A DNA stretch of 64,000 nt from Gloeopeniophorella convolvens. Taxonomy: Eukaryota; Basidiomycota; Agaricomycetes; Russulales. Below are positions 10,616-20,854 of this stretch, piece by piece. Within the stretch, counting starts at the first letter, position 1. The number at the start of each line of letters is the position of its first letter. Location: NCBI GenBank assembly GCA_022496205.1, contig WTXD01000051.1, forward strand, positions 1-64,000, given 5' to 3'. The notes under the pieces were generated by a model that worked only from the letters and a program-made list of their open reading frames with translations, was not told where the DNA came from and ran no database searches. A program made the translations under genes and the position numbers.

Positions 10616-12288
10616 ATGCTTGCTGCTCTCGCGCGACGAACTCTTCGGCCATTCCCCACCTCCATCCAGTTTCCCCGATGTCGACCCGCCAGGATTTTGC
10701 AACACATAGAACGCAAGACCTGTTCTGATTATCAAACAAACACCACTCTACGTTATCTGCAGCGTCGTAACCTGTCAACCTCTGCCCCGCGTCGGGCACA
10801 GTACTCGCGTTTCGATGATGGTCCTCAAAATCAGATCAAGTCAGTATCGAGATCTCAAACAAACGTTTTGGTGGTCACTGTGGCAGGTCTGGGGATTGCA
10901 TACTTTATTGCGCAGTGCGTCCCCTATAGTTGCCCTTATTCTTCTTTGTGCCCTAATCCCGTCCGCAAGCATCGAACAAGTCCCAGAGACCGGCCGCTGG
11001 CGCTTCATGGACGTTAGCGTAGAATACGAAGCTGCCGTGCGTTCCTCCCGTCCATCCCATGTACTCTTCCTGTTAAATATGCTTGCTAGCTCTGGGAGTC
11101 TTCATATACCTCGCTTTCTGAGGAGTATCGCGGGAAGATCCTGCCGCCGTCGCACATCGTCACACAACACGTGCACCGCATTGTTTCGCGTATCCTCGAG
11201 GCAAACAACCTTGGTACCCTCAGAGGCTCGCCGCGACCACCAGTGCCCTCCCGAGAAGTGGCACATCAGTCCTCGTCTGGGTTTGGCGGGGATGGTGGGC
11301 AGGAGAATGCTCCTGATTTATGGGACCCGGATGCAGCTGGACACGGCGCCTCGCCTGGAACGGGCCAGAAGGAGTGGAATCTACTCGTCGTGAACGACAA
11401 GAACACCGTCAATGCCATGGCAGCTCCAGGTGCGCTAGTGCACGCCGTTCGCTGTCTCTGCACAGCTGATGTGACAAAGGTACGATCGTCGTCTTCACGG
11501 GAATCCTTCCCGTGGCAAAGGATGAGCAAGGTCTTGCCGCGATACTCAGCCACGGTACGTCTGTCACGCTCTGCACAACCCCAACTCGTTCTTACTGCAC
11601 TTTTAGAGGTCGGCCATGTCGGTACGTTCCTCGTACAACCTCGTTGCATATTTCGCCCACCCCGCTCACGCTTTCGAAGTCGCGCGTCATAGCGCAGAGA
11701 GCTATTCTTACATGAAGTTACTCATCTTCGCTGCCTATCTTGCCGAAGTTGTCGGTTTCAGTGGCATGGGCGACCTCCTGGCCACACTGCTCCTACAACT
11801 TCCACACTCGCGCAAGCAAGAGTATGAGGGTCTGTCCTTCGCTCCCGCGGCGTACAAGCACACCCTGATGTCCTTCGTTTGTAGCTGACCAGATCGGCCT
11901 GCGACTCTCTGCCAAGGCGTGCTTCGACCCGACTGCCGCTCCCGAGTCCGTGCTGTTTTCCCTTTTCAGCTACGCTACTGCTCATACTGTCACATGTAGG
12001 ATGTTCACGCGCCTCGGCGCGCTTGAGAAGGGCGCTGGAGGCTGGACCCCTACCTTCCTGCGTACACATCCGCTCTCCGAGGCACGAGTCAAGGTGAGCC
12101 CACCGCCTCGATGGCTTATCTGGCTGTGTACGCGGTGCTCATATGATGGGCACCAGCGCCTCCAGGGCCTGCTGCCGGATGCATTTGCCCTGCAGGCATC
12201 AGCATGCGGCGGGACGGCGGACTTCTTGGGCGCTTTCGGTGAGGCTGTGGGGCTCGAGCAGCGCGCGCGATCGTCGTGGGACTCGTAG
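10616..12288 (+). CDS. oma1: OMA1-like mitochondrial metalloendopeptidase (M48), copy A
   Basis: OMA1 is a zinc protease of the inner mitochondrial membrane that acts in membrane-protein quality control. The N-terminus MLAALARRTLRPFPTSIQF is Arg-rich and without acidic residues, as for a mitochondrial presequence; a hydrophobic segment VLVVTVAGLGIAYFIA follows. Then come the family signature EQVPETGRWRFMDVS, HRIVSRILEANNLGTL and EWNLLVVNDKNTVNAMAAPG. The zinc motif is reassembled across two introns as LSHEVGHVVARHSAES (HEXXH; donors at about 11550 and 11616), and the later zinc-ligand region reads ADQIGLRLSAKACFDP. The C-terminal block WTPTFLRTHPLSEARVK precedes a final exon ending ARSSWDS. 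About eight introns. The ATG at 10616-10618 is the first in frame. Copy B lies about 560 bp downstream on the same strand. Confidence 0.85.
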
Positions 12289-12850
12289 ATGGGCCTGGGA
12301 CTATAGGCACGTACGGCGAATCCAGTTCTGTCAGAGACGTGCATACCTCTATTTCACAGATTATCACAGCTCACTCCAAGCAGACACGCGCGTTCGTCCC
12401 TTATCCCCGGTGGTCATACAACACCTTCTCCGAGTGTCATTTGGCTATGTCCATCGCAGAAGACCTCAGCAGCGGGTGCTCCCGTTGGGTTCTCTGGATT
12501 CTTGTGACGCACATCACTCTGCATCCTTCTGTCACGCATCACGAGCTGGAGGCGCTTAATTTCTGCCCGCGAGGCCATCGATAAACAAGGCCTTAAGAAC
12601 GTGAATAGCGGGATGGTGCACATTGCGCCGCGCTACAATCATGGCCGCTGCGACGCGCGTCCCATTGTACCCGTTACATGAACGTGGAACTACCACGAGG
12701 CCCTGTTGAGGCTAGCACTGATATGACTGTGGTCTTCACGCCAGTTGGCCCTACCAATTCCAGGCTTCATCCGCTCAGAGCCACGTCTGAGAGACCCTTG
12801 TGCTTTCCTCGAAGACACTGATACCACGTCCAAACCTCGCAGACATCTGG
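12289..12850. other. Spacer between tandem OMA1-like genes with coding-like remnants
   Basis: Two pieces look coding but belong to neither OMA1 copy. One, around 12350-12480, reads TRAFVPYPRWSYNTFSECH. The other, 12568-12681, reads KNVNSGMVHIAPRYNHGRC and ends with TGA. They lie in different frames and have no recognisable start. They may be remains of another gene caught between the duplicates, or exons of an unrecognised short gene. Confidence 0.35.
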
Positions 12851-14459
12851 ATGACTGCGATGTCTAGCGCGTTCACAAGACAAGTCCTCCGCACACTTCC
12901 AGCCCCTTCTCTTCGCAGATACGCAATTGCTACACGACCTTCACTTTCCAAGTACAGCATGTCCTGTGAGCGGCCGCCACACTATCGGTTTAAGTCGACC
13001 TGCGCGCCGCGCGCCCCTCGAAGAGTCAAAAGTTCGGCAGTCGAAGGCGATGTACCCGAGGCTCCTAAGCGGCGCTCCAGAAAAAGCCGTATAAGCCTCA
13101 AGATGAAAGCCTTCGCGGGTGCGATGGCAGTGCTGGCGCCGTACGTCTTGACGCAGTGCGTAATGCCTTTTCGTTTCTCCCTCCGTGCTCGCGCATGCTC
13201 ACTGCTGTCTGGAGTATAGCGTCGAGCACGTCCCGGAGACGGGCCGCCGGCGCTTCATAGACATCAACCCAGAGCACGAGAGAAGGTTTTGTGAAGTAGC
13301 GTACGCTACGGCCCTGAAGGTGCACAAAGGTGCGATCCTACATCCATCTCATCAACACGCGAAGCGCGTGCATCGCATCGCATCGCACGTCCTCGAAAAA
13401 AACAACCTCGGAACGCTCACCACGTTCCCGCGTGCACCCGGAAATGTTGCACCGAGTGGCGGGGGCGGCATGTGGGATAGAGGCACTGTCGGGCGTAGTC
13501 CGGAATTTGGGGAGAGAGGAGTGGAATGGAGCTTGCTTGTAGTGGATGATGACGAGACAATTGGCGTCAAGGCTCTGCCAGGTGTGCACCTCAACCGGGG
13601 AATCTCTAGACTCTGACTGTGCGCTGATATACAATAGGCACAATTATAGCCTTCACGGGTATTCTCTCGGTGGCAATAGATGACGACAGCCTCGCTGCAG
13701 CGCTTTCTCACGGTGTGTCTATTCAGTAGCATACAGCGCTATTCGGCGACTGCACATCTGACCCAACTGTGTGAAGAATTTGCCCATATCGGTACCTGTA
13801 TTTGCCATGCGCGGGCTGTCCGTCTGCTCAATATTCTGCAACAGTTGCGCGTCACCATGCAGAAGAGCACTCGTTGACCATGTTGTTCGCGGGCACAAGC
13901 TTAGCTTGGGATAGTTTCAATATCCCCTTTGGCCTTGTGCGTTTCACTGGCGGCTGGTTGACGAGATGGTACTATTCGCGTGAGCGAGAGTACGAAGGTA
14001 TGTCTTGATTTACTGCAGTCAAGCTTCGACCCTATCTTATCTTCAACCTACATCTGCTGCAGCTGATGAAATCGGCCTGATGCTGTGCGCCAAAGCATGC
14101 TTCGACCCTGCGGCAGTCCCAAAGTGCGTTTTTTTGGGTCCTTATGGCATGGTGTGTCATCACTCACCGGAGCCTCTAGACTCCGCAAGCGTCTCGACGA
14201 GTCGTACAATGGACCAAGAGCACCAGCGGCTTTCTTAAGTACACATCCTCCCACCGATGCGCGCGTGAAGGTGAGCCCATAGCCTGTTTGCATGAAGGAT
14301 AGGGCGCTCAAAAAATTATCGCGGGGAAAGCGACTCGAATCCCTGCTTGCGAAGGCGTACGAGGTACAACAAACCTCATCGTGTACCGGAGTGCGAGCAG
14401 CTCTCCGCTCCATGATGAGGAGTGTTAGGCTCTCGTGGCCAAAGCGCAACAGTAGCTAG
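12851..14459 (+). CDS. OMA1-like mitochondrial metalloendopeptidase (M48), copy B
   Basis: Paralogue of the upstream gene with the same order of blocks: Arg-rich presequence (MTAMSSAFTRQVLRTLPAP), a hydrophobic stretch MKAFAGAMAVLAPYVLTQ, EHVPETGRRRFIDINPEHE, HRIASHVLEKNNLGTL, EWSLLVVDDDETIGVKALPG and IIAFTGILSVAIDDDSLAAA. The zinc motif is rebuilt by splicing as LSHEFAHIVARHHAEE, so HEXXH is intact. ADEIGLMLCAKACFDP and FLSTHPPTDARVK follow. The last exon joins after a 70-bp intron (GTGAGC..GGAAAG) as RLESLLAKAYEVQQTS and ends RNSS at the TAG 14457-14459. Copy B differs strongly from A in the N-terminal 100 residues and between conserved blocks, so the duplication is not recent. An upstream in-frame ATG at 12800 is possible; 12851 is preferred because it opens an Arg-rich presequence. 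Confidence 0.78.
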
Positions 14460-15520
14460 CAAAATACTCACTAGCTGAAACGCTGATGTGTCGGGGAAAC
14501 TTGATCCTGACTCATCAATTACTAGTTATGTGTTATGTGATAGTACTTACGCGAGGCGCTACTTACGCGAGCGTGGAGGCGTCGGTGGCTGGAGCACGTG
14601 TTCATACGAAGTTTCTCTTATCCTTGATCCGACTCCGTTACCTCGACCCCTTAGGAAGACCGTCTATGTATATTGCGCAAGGGAAGCAACCGTTCATATC
14701 TCGGCGCCTTGGAGACTACGCTTGCCTGGAAACTCTCTTATCGCTCTGAAACATATGTGCCAGCAGTGTTCCGGATGTCAGGATCACGTGGAGCGAATCG
14801 CGGAGTCGCTCGCGTTGGAATCAAAGAGCGTGGGATGCGACTCTCCAATTCCTGGCGGCGCGGCACAGCCAGACAACATATGGTCTTTGACAACTCCCCC
14901 GACAGCCTCTGTCTTGGTTTTGGTGACAGCGATCCACATGGTAAGGAGTCGGTTCTGTCTCCCGCTCGTGTCCGCATCCAGAGGGCCGGACAGTCTGATG
15001 AAGGGTTTCGCACTTGCTACATCTACTGCGTTGATGGATGATGTTGATCTTCTATCAAAAGGGCAGTGTGGCGGGCTTCTCTCGAGGGAAAACCGTGTCC
15101 CGTTCTGTGCTCGCGGCGCGTGGCCAGCAGTGCCCCCGTACCTCCTCCCGCCCGACCCCCAGCGCAGGAGCACTGCTTCCTCCAGCACAAAGTAGGCTCG
15201 TCATTGAAACCCGCAAACTCGGAACCAGAACCATCGCCCGGCATCGGAGCAGGAGTGATGCGCTACGTGCGTATACGCTTGTTGTCCCGTACCGATACGC
15301 ATCCCCGGTGATGATCCATCTCACGCCGCTGGTGCAATCATGTTCTGGTCAAAACCCGCCCCGGTCCTTTGCCATTTTATGTCGAGACGCTTCTTCCCTG
15401 TTTACCACCACTACCGCACGAGTCACTTGCCCCACCGCTTTCCTTCTGCTACCCGCCTCCGCGGCCCTGGCGTCCACTCCCGCACCCTCTTCACCATAGC
15501 GCACTTACTGCTTAACGAGC
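14460..15520. other. Interval before membrane-protein gene; upstream exons possible
   Basis: A 235-codon plus-strand ORF (14488-15195) runs here without recognisable motif. Extra 5' exons of the following membrane-protein gene could lie in this interval, since fungal proteins of that layout often carry an extracellular domain, but I could not join them. Confidence 0.35.
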
Positions 15521-16528
15521 ATGGCGCCTTGCCCTCTGCCTCATGAATCTGCAAAACTCAAGGCACGAGCAGGAGTCACACGGGCAGAAAAGACGGATTC
15601 CTCATCACACTCGTGCGTGATCCTAACCTCCTAGTAGCGCATATTTCAGGAAACTCACCCCTACGTCGCCTCCTGCAGTACACCGAGCTCTGTCCTTGGT
15701 GCAGCCATTGCAGTTGCTGTGATCCTAGCGGTCTGTCTTGTTGTAGCGCTGGGGGCGTTATGGCGCCAGCGTAAACGGCGGCATTCCGAACAGCGGCACG
15801 AGCGCAAGGCACATCCGTTCCTATTAGGCTCGCCGACACCCACAGCAACACCTAGTTCCTCACGGACACCTGCATCTACACCTGCACCGCCGCCGCGTCG
15901 TACGCCCCCACGCACATCTGCCCCCGCGCGGGGGATGCGGATTCGCTTCAGCTTGCCCAGCCTCCGGTCTGGCCGCAGCAGTAGCACCACCAGCAGCGGG
16001 AGCCGTGCGGACCCCGTGTTGCCACACACTCCTTCAGGCTTTAATGCAGACGACATGCTTGCGCCGCGGCGTGCCCCCGCACCGGCGCCACCCCCACCCA
16101 CGCCCGCGCCAACGCTCCCACCAACGCCGACATCCGCGACATATCTGCTGCCGGAAAACGGCTCCAGGGTCGTGCCGCGCGGGCGGGTGCGCCCGCTGCC
16201 GCCCCTGCCAATGCAGGCTGTATCTGTACCCCTGATGTTGGGCACCCTGACGCCGCCAGTGCTGATGCCGCCGCCGGCGCTCAGGATCGCCCCGAACCGG
16301 CGCCCGCCGTCGACGCAGGTGCCTCCGCGCACCGCGCCGCCGCAGTCGCCCCTTCCGCCGACGCCGCCGACGCCGCCGCCGTCGGAGGCGGCGCATAGGG
16401 GGAAGGGTGTGGTGCGTACCGGCAACAAGAGGGTGCGGTCAGAGAAGGAACGCGAGAGGGACCGCGAGCGGGAGGCGATGCCGCCGCCGTATACGTGGCA
16501 CATGTACACGACAAGTCTGCGGTGGTAG
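15521..16528 (+). CDS. Single-pass membrane protein with proline-rich cytoplasmic tail
   Basis: Unknown function. The model has a short exon (15521-15612, MAPCPLPHESAKLKARAG), a 66-bp intron (15613-15678, GTGCGT..CTGCAG) and a long exon that begins in a transmembrane helix (VLGAAIAVAVILAVCLVVA) followed at once by a basic stop-transfer run (WRQRKRRHSEQRHERK). The remaining ~250 residues are rich in Pro, Thr, Ser and Arg, with repeated PPTP-type runs, and end PPPYTWHMYTTSLRW. This layout resembles the abundant agaricomycete transmembrane proteins with a Ser/Thr-rich ectodomain, whose roles are mostly undefined. The 5' end is uncertain: the ectodomain seen in relatives is missing or lies in upstream exons not resolved here. 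The TM exon and stop are solid. Confidence 0.55.
16357..16400 (+). repeat. CCG/ACG trinucleotide-rich microsatellite inside coding tail
   Basis: A run of CCGACGCCG-type triplets encodes a Pro/Thr stretch (PPTPPTPPPS) of the membrane protein. In-frame triplet repeats of this kind can vary in length between strains. Confidence 0.6.
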
Positions 16529-17050
16529 ACCTAGTGGTGGTGGGGGAAGAAGGACACTTTTCTTAATTGTTTGAGTGTTTGTGGTTTTCGCTGGGGTTGG
16601 CGCGGCTCAGACGTTCTTCTGATGAGCGGATGCACCGTGTATGTATGCATTCCTTACACATGGATCAAGGACCATAAGATACTGGTAGCAGTAGCGTTGT
16701 TGTGTTTCTTGCGGGCAGAGACATGCCAACGTGCCATGATGATGGGTGACGGCGGGCCCGTTGGCTGGGGAGCGGGCAAATGCAGTGCAGCCCACTTTGT
16801 TCGGGGATTCCGGAGTACCTCACGATTGCGTTGACGCCAAAACATGCATGCAATCTTGATGAAATTACTTTATATCTATATAACAAGGGAGTGGTACCTA
16901 ATTCCGCCATCATAGCTCGTTCGACGGTGATCGCACGTGAGGCTCACATGGCGAGAGACGCCATCATCCGAGTCTGGCATACGGGCAGAGCGTTCACCAG
17001 ACCACCGTTATGCCAGCGCACTAGCACGAGTGCAACACCTATTTGGGCAC
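16529..17050. other. Convergent 3' intergenic region
   Basis: Lies between the 3' ends of the membrane-protein gene (+) and the F-box/LRR gene (-). ORFs overlap on both strands without motifs. No gene seen. Confidence 0.5.
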
Positions 17051-18664
17051 TCACTTCAAGATGGGCAGGATAGCCTCGATCGGGGTAGAGAGTCCCCGGG
17101 CAGCAATGAACGCCTCCAGTCCCATATCGAACCCTGATAGCGATCTGCGGCTCTGCAACGCCAGATACTCCAGTTTTCGCAGTGCGGGTAAGACCCCCGA
17201 GCGGGCAGGATTCAGCGCCTGGGCACTCTGCAGCACTTCGGAGAGCGCCCCCAGCGCCTCATCGTTCAGCGCGAAGGTTTCAGCGCCTGTGAACGCACGG
17301 AGAAGCTCCTCCCAACCCTGCTGCTCGACGTCCTCGCGCGGGCTCTGCGAAGACGCCAGTAGGAAGTTTGCGTGAGGGACGCGCGCGGCGAGCTGCGTAC
17401 AGAGCTGGGCGGCGACGGAGACCTGCCAGTCGAGCGGGCGGCACGTGACGCTGACGCGCAGACCACGCGGCACTGTCTCCGTCTCGTCCTCGTCCCCCGG
17501 CTGCTGCAACGTGTGCGCTTCGTCCGACGCGGACAGCTGCAGCGTGACACGATCCGGTAGGAGACAGAGTGCCGCTGAGTCGACAAGCGGGCCGAGCGCG
17601 GTGTGCTGCGTGACGAAGCACGCGAGTTGCGGTACGTCCAGCGCGAGCTGGTTGCGCAGGCGCACGGCACAGCGCGCGAGCTGCGGCGGCGCGAGGCGCG
17701 CAAACAAGTCCTCGGCGTACGCCGCGGCACCGCGGAAGGACATGCGCCGCAGCGCGGGAAGCGCGATGCGCTGTGGAGGCGGCGGTGCTGTGCTGCGCAG
17801 GTGCGCGGCAGCGTCGTTGGGTGGGAAGTGCAGTGCGAGGCGCGCGAGTGCCGGCGTGGCGGCGAGGCACGCGGCGAGCGCGTCGGGCGCAAGCACGAGC
17901 GCGACACTCGGGATATCCTCGAGCGTGAGCGTGGTGAGGTCCGGCGCGCTCGTAAGCAGGCGCGGGAGGGCGACAAGCGCAACGCCGCAGAGGTCGAGCG
18001 TGCGCAGAGCGGGTGTGGGCTCGAGAGCGAGCACTGGCGGCGCGAGCAGCGTCTCGCGGGGCGGCGCGTCCAGCTCGAGTGCTGCGAGCGCGGGGAATGG
18101 CGCGGCGGCGAGCAGCGGCGCGAGCGCAGGCAGCAGGGCATGCGTCACGCCGAGCTGAATCGAGGCGACGCGCGCAGGGTGATGAAGCGCGGCGGAGATA
18201 CTGACAATATCGTCGGAGCTGAGGGGTCCGCCATAGGCGATGTGCACGGGGAAGGAAGGCCACCAGCGCACCATGTCGCGCACGGGGCGGTCGTGGGTGC
18301 AGAAGACGGCGAGGCCGAGATGGTGCGGGGCGGCGAGGACGGCGGCGCGCCACCGGCGGGAGACGAGGGCGAGGGTCTGCCATCCCCAGGAGTGGCGGGT
18401 GTTGGGTGAAGCGGAGGAGTAACTGGCATGCCGGACGCAGTCAAAGATGGCGAGGAGGATGTCGTCCGGGAGTGCGTCGATGTTGCCGTACTGGCCTTGC
18501 GAGGCCTGTCCTGCAGGTTCTCCGAGAGTGAGAGGTGGTACGGCAGATGTTGCAGGAAGTGTACGTGCCTTCGCCTGAGAGCTCACTGGCACCGCCGCTG
18601 GCCTCCGCAGGATCGTCGTCGTCGTCGTGTCCAGCGGCGTCCCGCTCGAGACGCTCCTCGGCAA
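17051..18664 (-). CDS. F-box/LRR protein (537 aa, single exon)
   Basis: Minus-strand ORF starting MPRSVSSGTPLDTTTTTIL. A typical F-box begins near residue 70: IDALPDDILLAIFDCV, interrupted by a short Ser/Asn loop, then WQTLALVSRRWRAAVLAAP. The rest is a leucine-rich repeat array (ALRTLDLCGVALVALPRLL, DLTTLTLEDIPSVALVL, LRRMSFRG) ending AILPILK. It is the expected layout of an SCF ubiquitin-ligase substrate adaptor of the agaricomycete F-box/LRR expansion. At the stop, AAGTGAGTG also forms a perfect donor; splicing there would only replace the last residue by a few others. The neighbouring 5' flank carries sequence that recurs in decayed form about 600 bp away. Target unknown. Confidence 0.8.
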   Translation of the reverse strand: MPRSVSSGTPLDTTTTTILRRPAAVPVSSQAKARTLPATSAVPPLTLGEPAGQASQGQYGNIDALPDDILLAIFDCVRHASYSSASPNTRHSWGWQTLALVSRRWRAAVLAAPHHLGLAVFCTHDRPVRDMVRWWPSFPVHIAYGGPLSSDDIVSISAALHHPARVASIQLGVTHALLPALAPLLAAAPFPALAALELDAPPRETLLAPPVLALEPTPALRTLDLCGVALVALPRLLTSAPDLTTLTLEDIPSVALVLAPDALAACLAATPALARLALHFPPNDAAAHLRSTAPPPPQRIALPALRRMSFRGAAAYAEDLFARLAPPQLARCAVRLRNQLALDVPQLACFVTQHTALGPLVDSAALCLLPDRVTLQLSASDEAHTLQQPGDEDETETVPRGLRVSVTCRPLDWQVSVAAQLCTQLAARVPHANFLLASSQSPREDVEQQGWEELLRAFTGAETFALNDEALGALSEVLQSAQALNPARSGVLPALRKLEYLALQSRRSLSGFDMGLEAFIAARGLSTPIEAILPILK

Positions 18665-18730
18665 ACGACATCATGGAGCGGATGTATGCGATCCCGCCGC
18701 CAGTGTCATCGACATCGATGATAAGATGGA
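18640..18730. repeat. Partial duplication, copy 1 (5' region of the F-box/LRR gene)
   Basis: A segment containing GTCCCGCTCGAGACGCTCCT and GGAGCGGATGTATGCGATCC is recognisable again at about 19275-19375. This copy overlaps the first codons of the F-box/LRR gene. Confidence 0.55.
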
Positions 18731-18947
18731 GAAGTCCAGGTCCAATCGGCAGCAATCGGCGGGTCGCCGGTCACCGGCCAAGTTTCGGCGCCACGGCCTC
18801 GCCGCCGCACGCGCAACTCGCGCGACGAAACAGCTGACAACCGTGACATTGGGCACCGCAGGCAACTCTTGTCGAGTGGCTCCTGTTCTCCTGCTGCGAA
18901 CACATCCTGCTTTCATTTCCCTTACCTCGAGCTCTAATTCACTCACT

Positions 18948-19227
18948 ATGGCCCAACCCGAAGCTATATCCGTATCTACTACTGATGCAGCCACGCGACT
19001 GATCACTGTTTTAACCAATCTCGAGAAAAAGGTTGAGTGCGCCGCTGGCTGAAGATGGTGACGACGAAGAAGGTTCTGTTGATGAAGAAACCCCCCGCCT
19101 CTTATCAGAGCTGAAGAACAAACTGGTGGCTGCAGGTTACAACATCCAGAGAAATCCTCTGCGTCACTCTGGAGCTGGTGGGCAAGTTGGTGGGGACCCT
19201 AATCTCGAGTCGATGAGGAGGACATGA
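18948..19227 (+). pseudogene. Small acidic protein ORF split by a one-base frame shift
   Basis: Unrecognised. An ATG at 18948 opens MAQPEAISVSTTDAATRLIT and reads LTNLEKK before stopping at 19052. The next frame continues without a gap as EDGDDEEGSVDEETPRLLSE, then LKNKLVAAGYNIQRNP, to a stop at 19227. The frames would join if the A5 run at about 19024-19028 had one base fewer. This suggests either a recent inactivating indel or a sequencing/assembly error, giving a protein of about 92 aa with an acidic middle. A short intron cannot bridge the gap: no donor/acceptor pair fits. The ORF sits exactly between the two copies of the local duplication. Classed as broken because the frame is open as written only in halves. 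Confidence 0.4.
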
Positions 19228-19274
19228 GGAGTCTTTATCCTCCGTTGTCACGTATCATCACGCACGTTTCACGT

Positions 19275-19375
19275 CGGTATCCGTGGCGCCCCGCTCGAAA
19301 CATTCATTGGCCGACGACACCACAGAGCGTATGCATGTGATCCGGCATTGGTCACCCACGTTGATGATGAGACTA
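19275..19375. repeat. Partial duplication, copy 2 (decayed)
   Basis: Diverged copy of 18640-18730. In minus-strand translation it still reads LIINVGD..CIRSVVSSANECFERGA against LIIDVDD..YIRSMMSFAEERLERDA in copy 1. It is not attached to an F-box ORF. Confidence 0.5.
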
Positions 19376-19552
19376 GATGCAACAGAACTAGTTATGTGTG
19401 ACGCCCGAGACAATCTGTATGTGGCTCCACGCGCGTAGACCATATAGTATTACATACAAAACTGTTCTTGTGTGTGATTACAAGCCGATGCAAGACTCGA
19501 CTGCAGCCATGTGCAACTTCACGCGCGTGCGTACGGGTGAGCTAGACAGAAC

Positions 19553-20526
19553 TCACGTCTCCTCCTGCAAACCGAACATAGACGCATACTTCTGCCTGTT
19601 CTCTTCCGCGGTCCCACTCCGGCTCGTGCCCTCCATCACACAGGCCTTCCACGACGGCATGGCGCGCGTCGCCGCGAGGATATCGGCAATCACATCTTGG
19701 TTCAACGCGAGAGCCATCTTCCCATCCCCCAACCCGCCGTCTGCATCTGTCTGCGGCTGGACCTGCGGTAGTTGTATGTCAGCAGCACTAGCAGAAGCGA
19801 CGCTGCCGGGGTTGGAGTCCTCCAGATGCTCGCGGATGAGCGCACCCGAGGCGTCAGCCACGCCGTCCGACAGAATCCAGTCTTGCCACGGCGGGTCGTC
19901 GTCGACCGCAGGAGCGATGGGTCGGAAGGGATAGAATCCACGGACGCGCATCCCGTGGATGATGAACAGGGCGGGAAATGGCGCGTGGCGATCCCTGCTG
20001 TCGAGGGCAACCGCTCATCGGCCACACCAGAGTAGTTTATAAATATGAACTTGCGTGTCTGCTTCCGATGAGCACCTTTTCTATGCAGAGATGTAGCACA
20101 CTCACAGCGGGAACGAAGCGTATAAAGAACATGTAGGCATCAAACCCTGCATGGTGTTGCACGCACATTAGCAAGCCGTTACGGGGTTCATGATGTGCAT
20201 AGTGCTTCGCCTGCCCGGGAGGGATCCAACCACAGGCCCAGAGGTCGTCCCACTAGGTCGCAGATGAGGTTCAGGTGAATGAGGAACTGTCTTTCCTGCG
20301 CAGTGTCCGTCTCGGACTGTGGTACGATGTGGCAACGCTGTAGGTACCTGCGGGACATCCCACAGATGATGCAGCGATTCTTTCCAAGGAACCTATCTCG
20401 TCGGTCTATTCCGGCGTCGAACGCGGTAGTTGTCGATGATTGCGACACAGAGCGTTGTTCCCAGCCGTATCCGGTCGGTGGACCTCCCGTTGGGAGGGGA
20501 AGCGGAAATGCGTGCAGGGGTGACAT
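19553..20526 (-). CDS. HNH-type endonuclease-family protein, copy 1 (doubtful integrity)
   Basis: A basidiomycete protein family with an HNH-nuclease-like core. The order on the minus strand is MSPLHAFPLPLPTGGPPTG, RDRFLGKNRCIICGMSRRYL, QRCHIVPQSETDT (first His present), then in another frame WDDLWACGWIPPGQAKHYAH and HHEPRNGLLMCVQHHAGFDA (Asn and second His present), FFIRFVPA, KFIFINYSG, ALDSRDRHAPFPALFIIHGM and RGFYPFRPIAP, with a C-terminal tail ending SMFGLQEET. Two joins are abnormal. The first needs a GC..AG intron after SETDT. The second, near 20010, needs a frame change without a visible intron and lacks several family residues. It may be a gene with unusual splicing or a young pseudogene. 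Start chosen at 20524-20526 because the conserved N-terminus begins there; an upstream ATG at 20637 is in frame. Confidence 0.55.
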
Positions 20527-20854
20527 GGAGGACCACGCGCAAGAGAGCTCACCCCTTTCCGCCCCTATTCGCGCCTTCATCTGAGTGGCTGTGCCGATGC
20601 TAGCACCCGCCGGCTTTCTTGCGCGTGCGACACCCATGTACGCTGATCGGGGTCATTAATACAGATAGCAGCTGGCGCGATAGTGGACGGACAACTAGAA
20701 TCCATAGAGCGACGAGACGTGTACTTGACTCCCAAGGCAAGGTAGGTACGCCTGAGCCTCGCCAGCCACGGACCCGGCAGCAGCCGCAGGCTTCCGCACA
20801 GCGATACTACGCCCGAGACGGACGAATCACGGTCAAGCCATCGGACCAACGCGC

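Noticed and set aside
13730..13870. Loss of the zinc motif in OMA1-like copy B
   Set aside because: At first sight HEXXH is missing, but splicing out two short introns restores HEFAH followed by IVARHHAEE.
14488..15195. 235-codon plus-strand ORF
   Set aside because: No motif, unusual residue composition, and overlapping ORFs in other frames. Could contain an exon of the next gene but cannot be supported as a gene.
16020..16400. Regular short repeats considered as CRISPR-like or satellite array
   Set aside because: They are in-frame triplet variation of a Pro/Thr-rich coding tail, with no spacer-repeat pattern.
17266..18409. Long ORFs on both strands over the F-box/LRR gene
   Set aside because: Shadows in alternative frames; only the 537-aa minus frame shows an F-box and leucine repeats.
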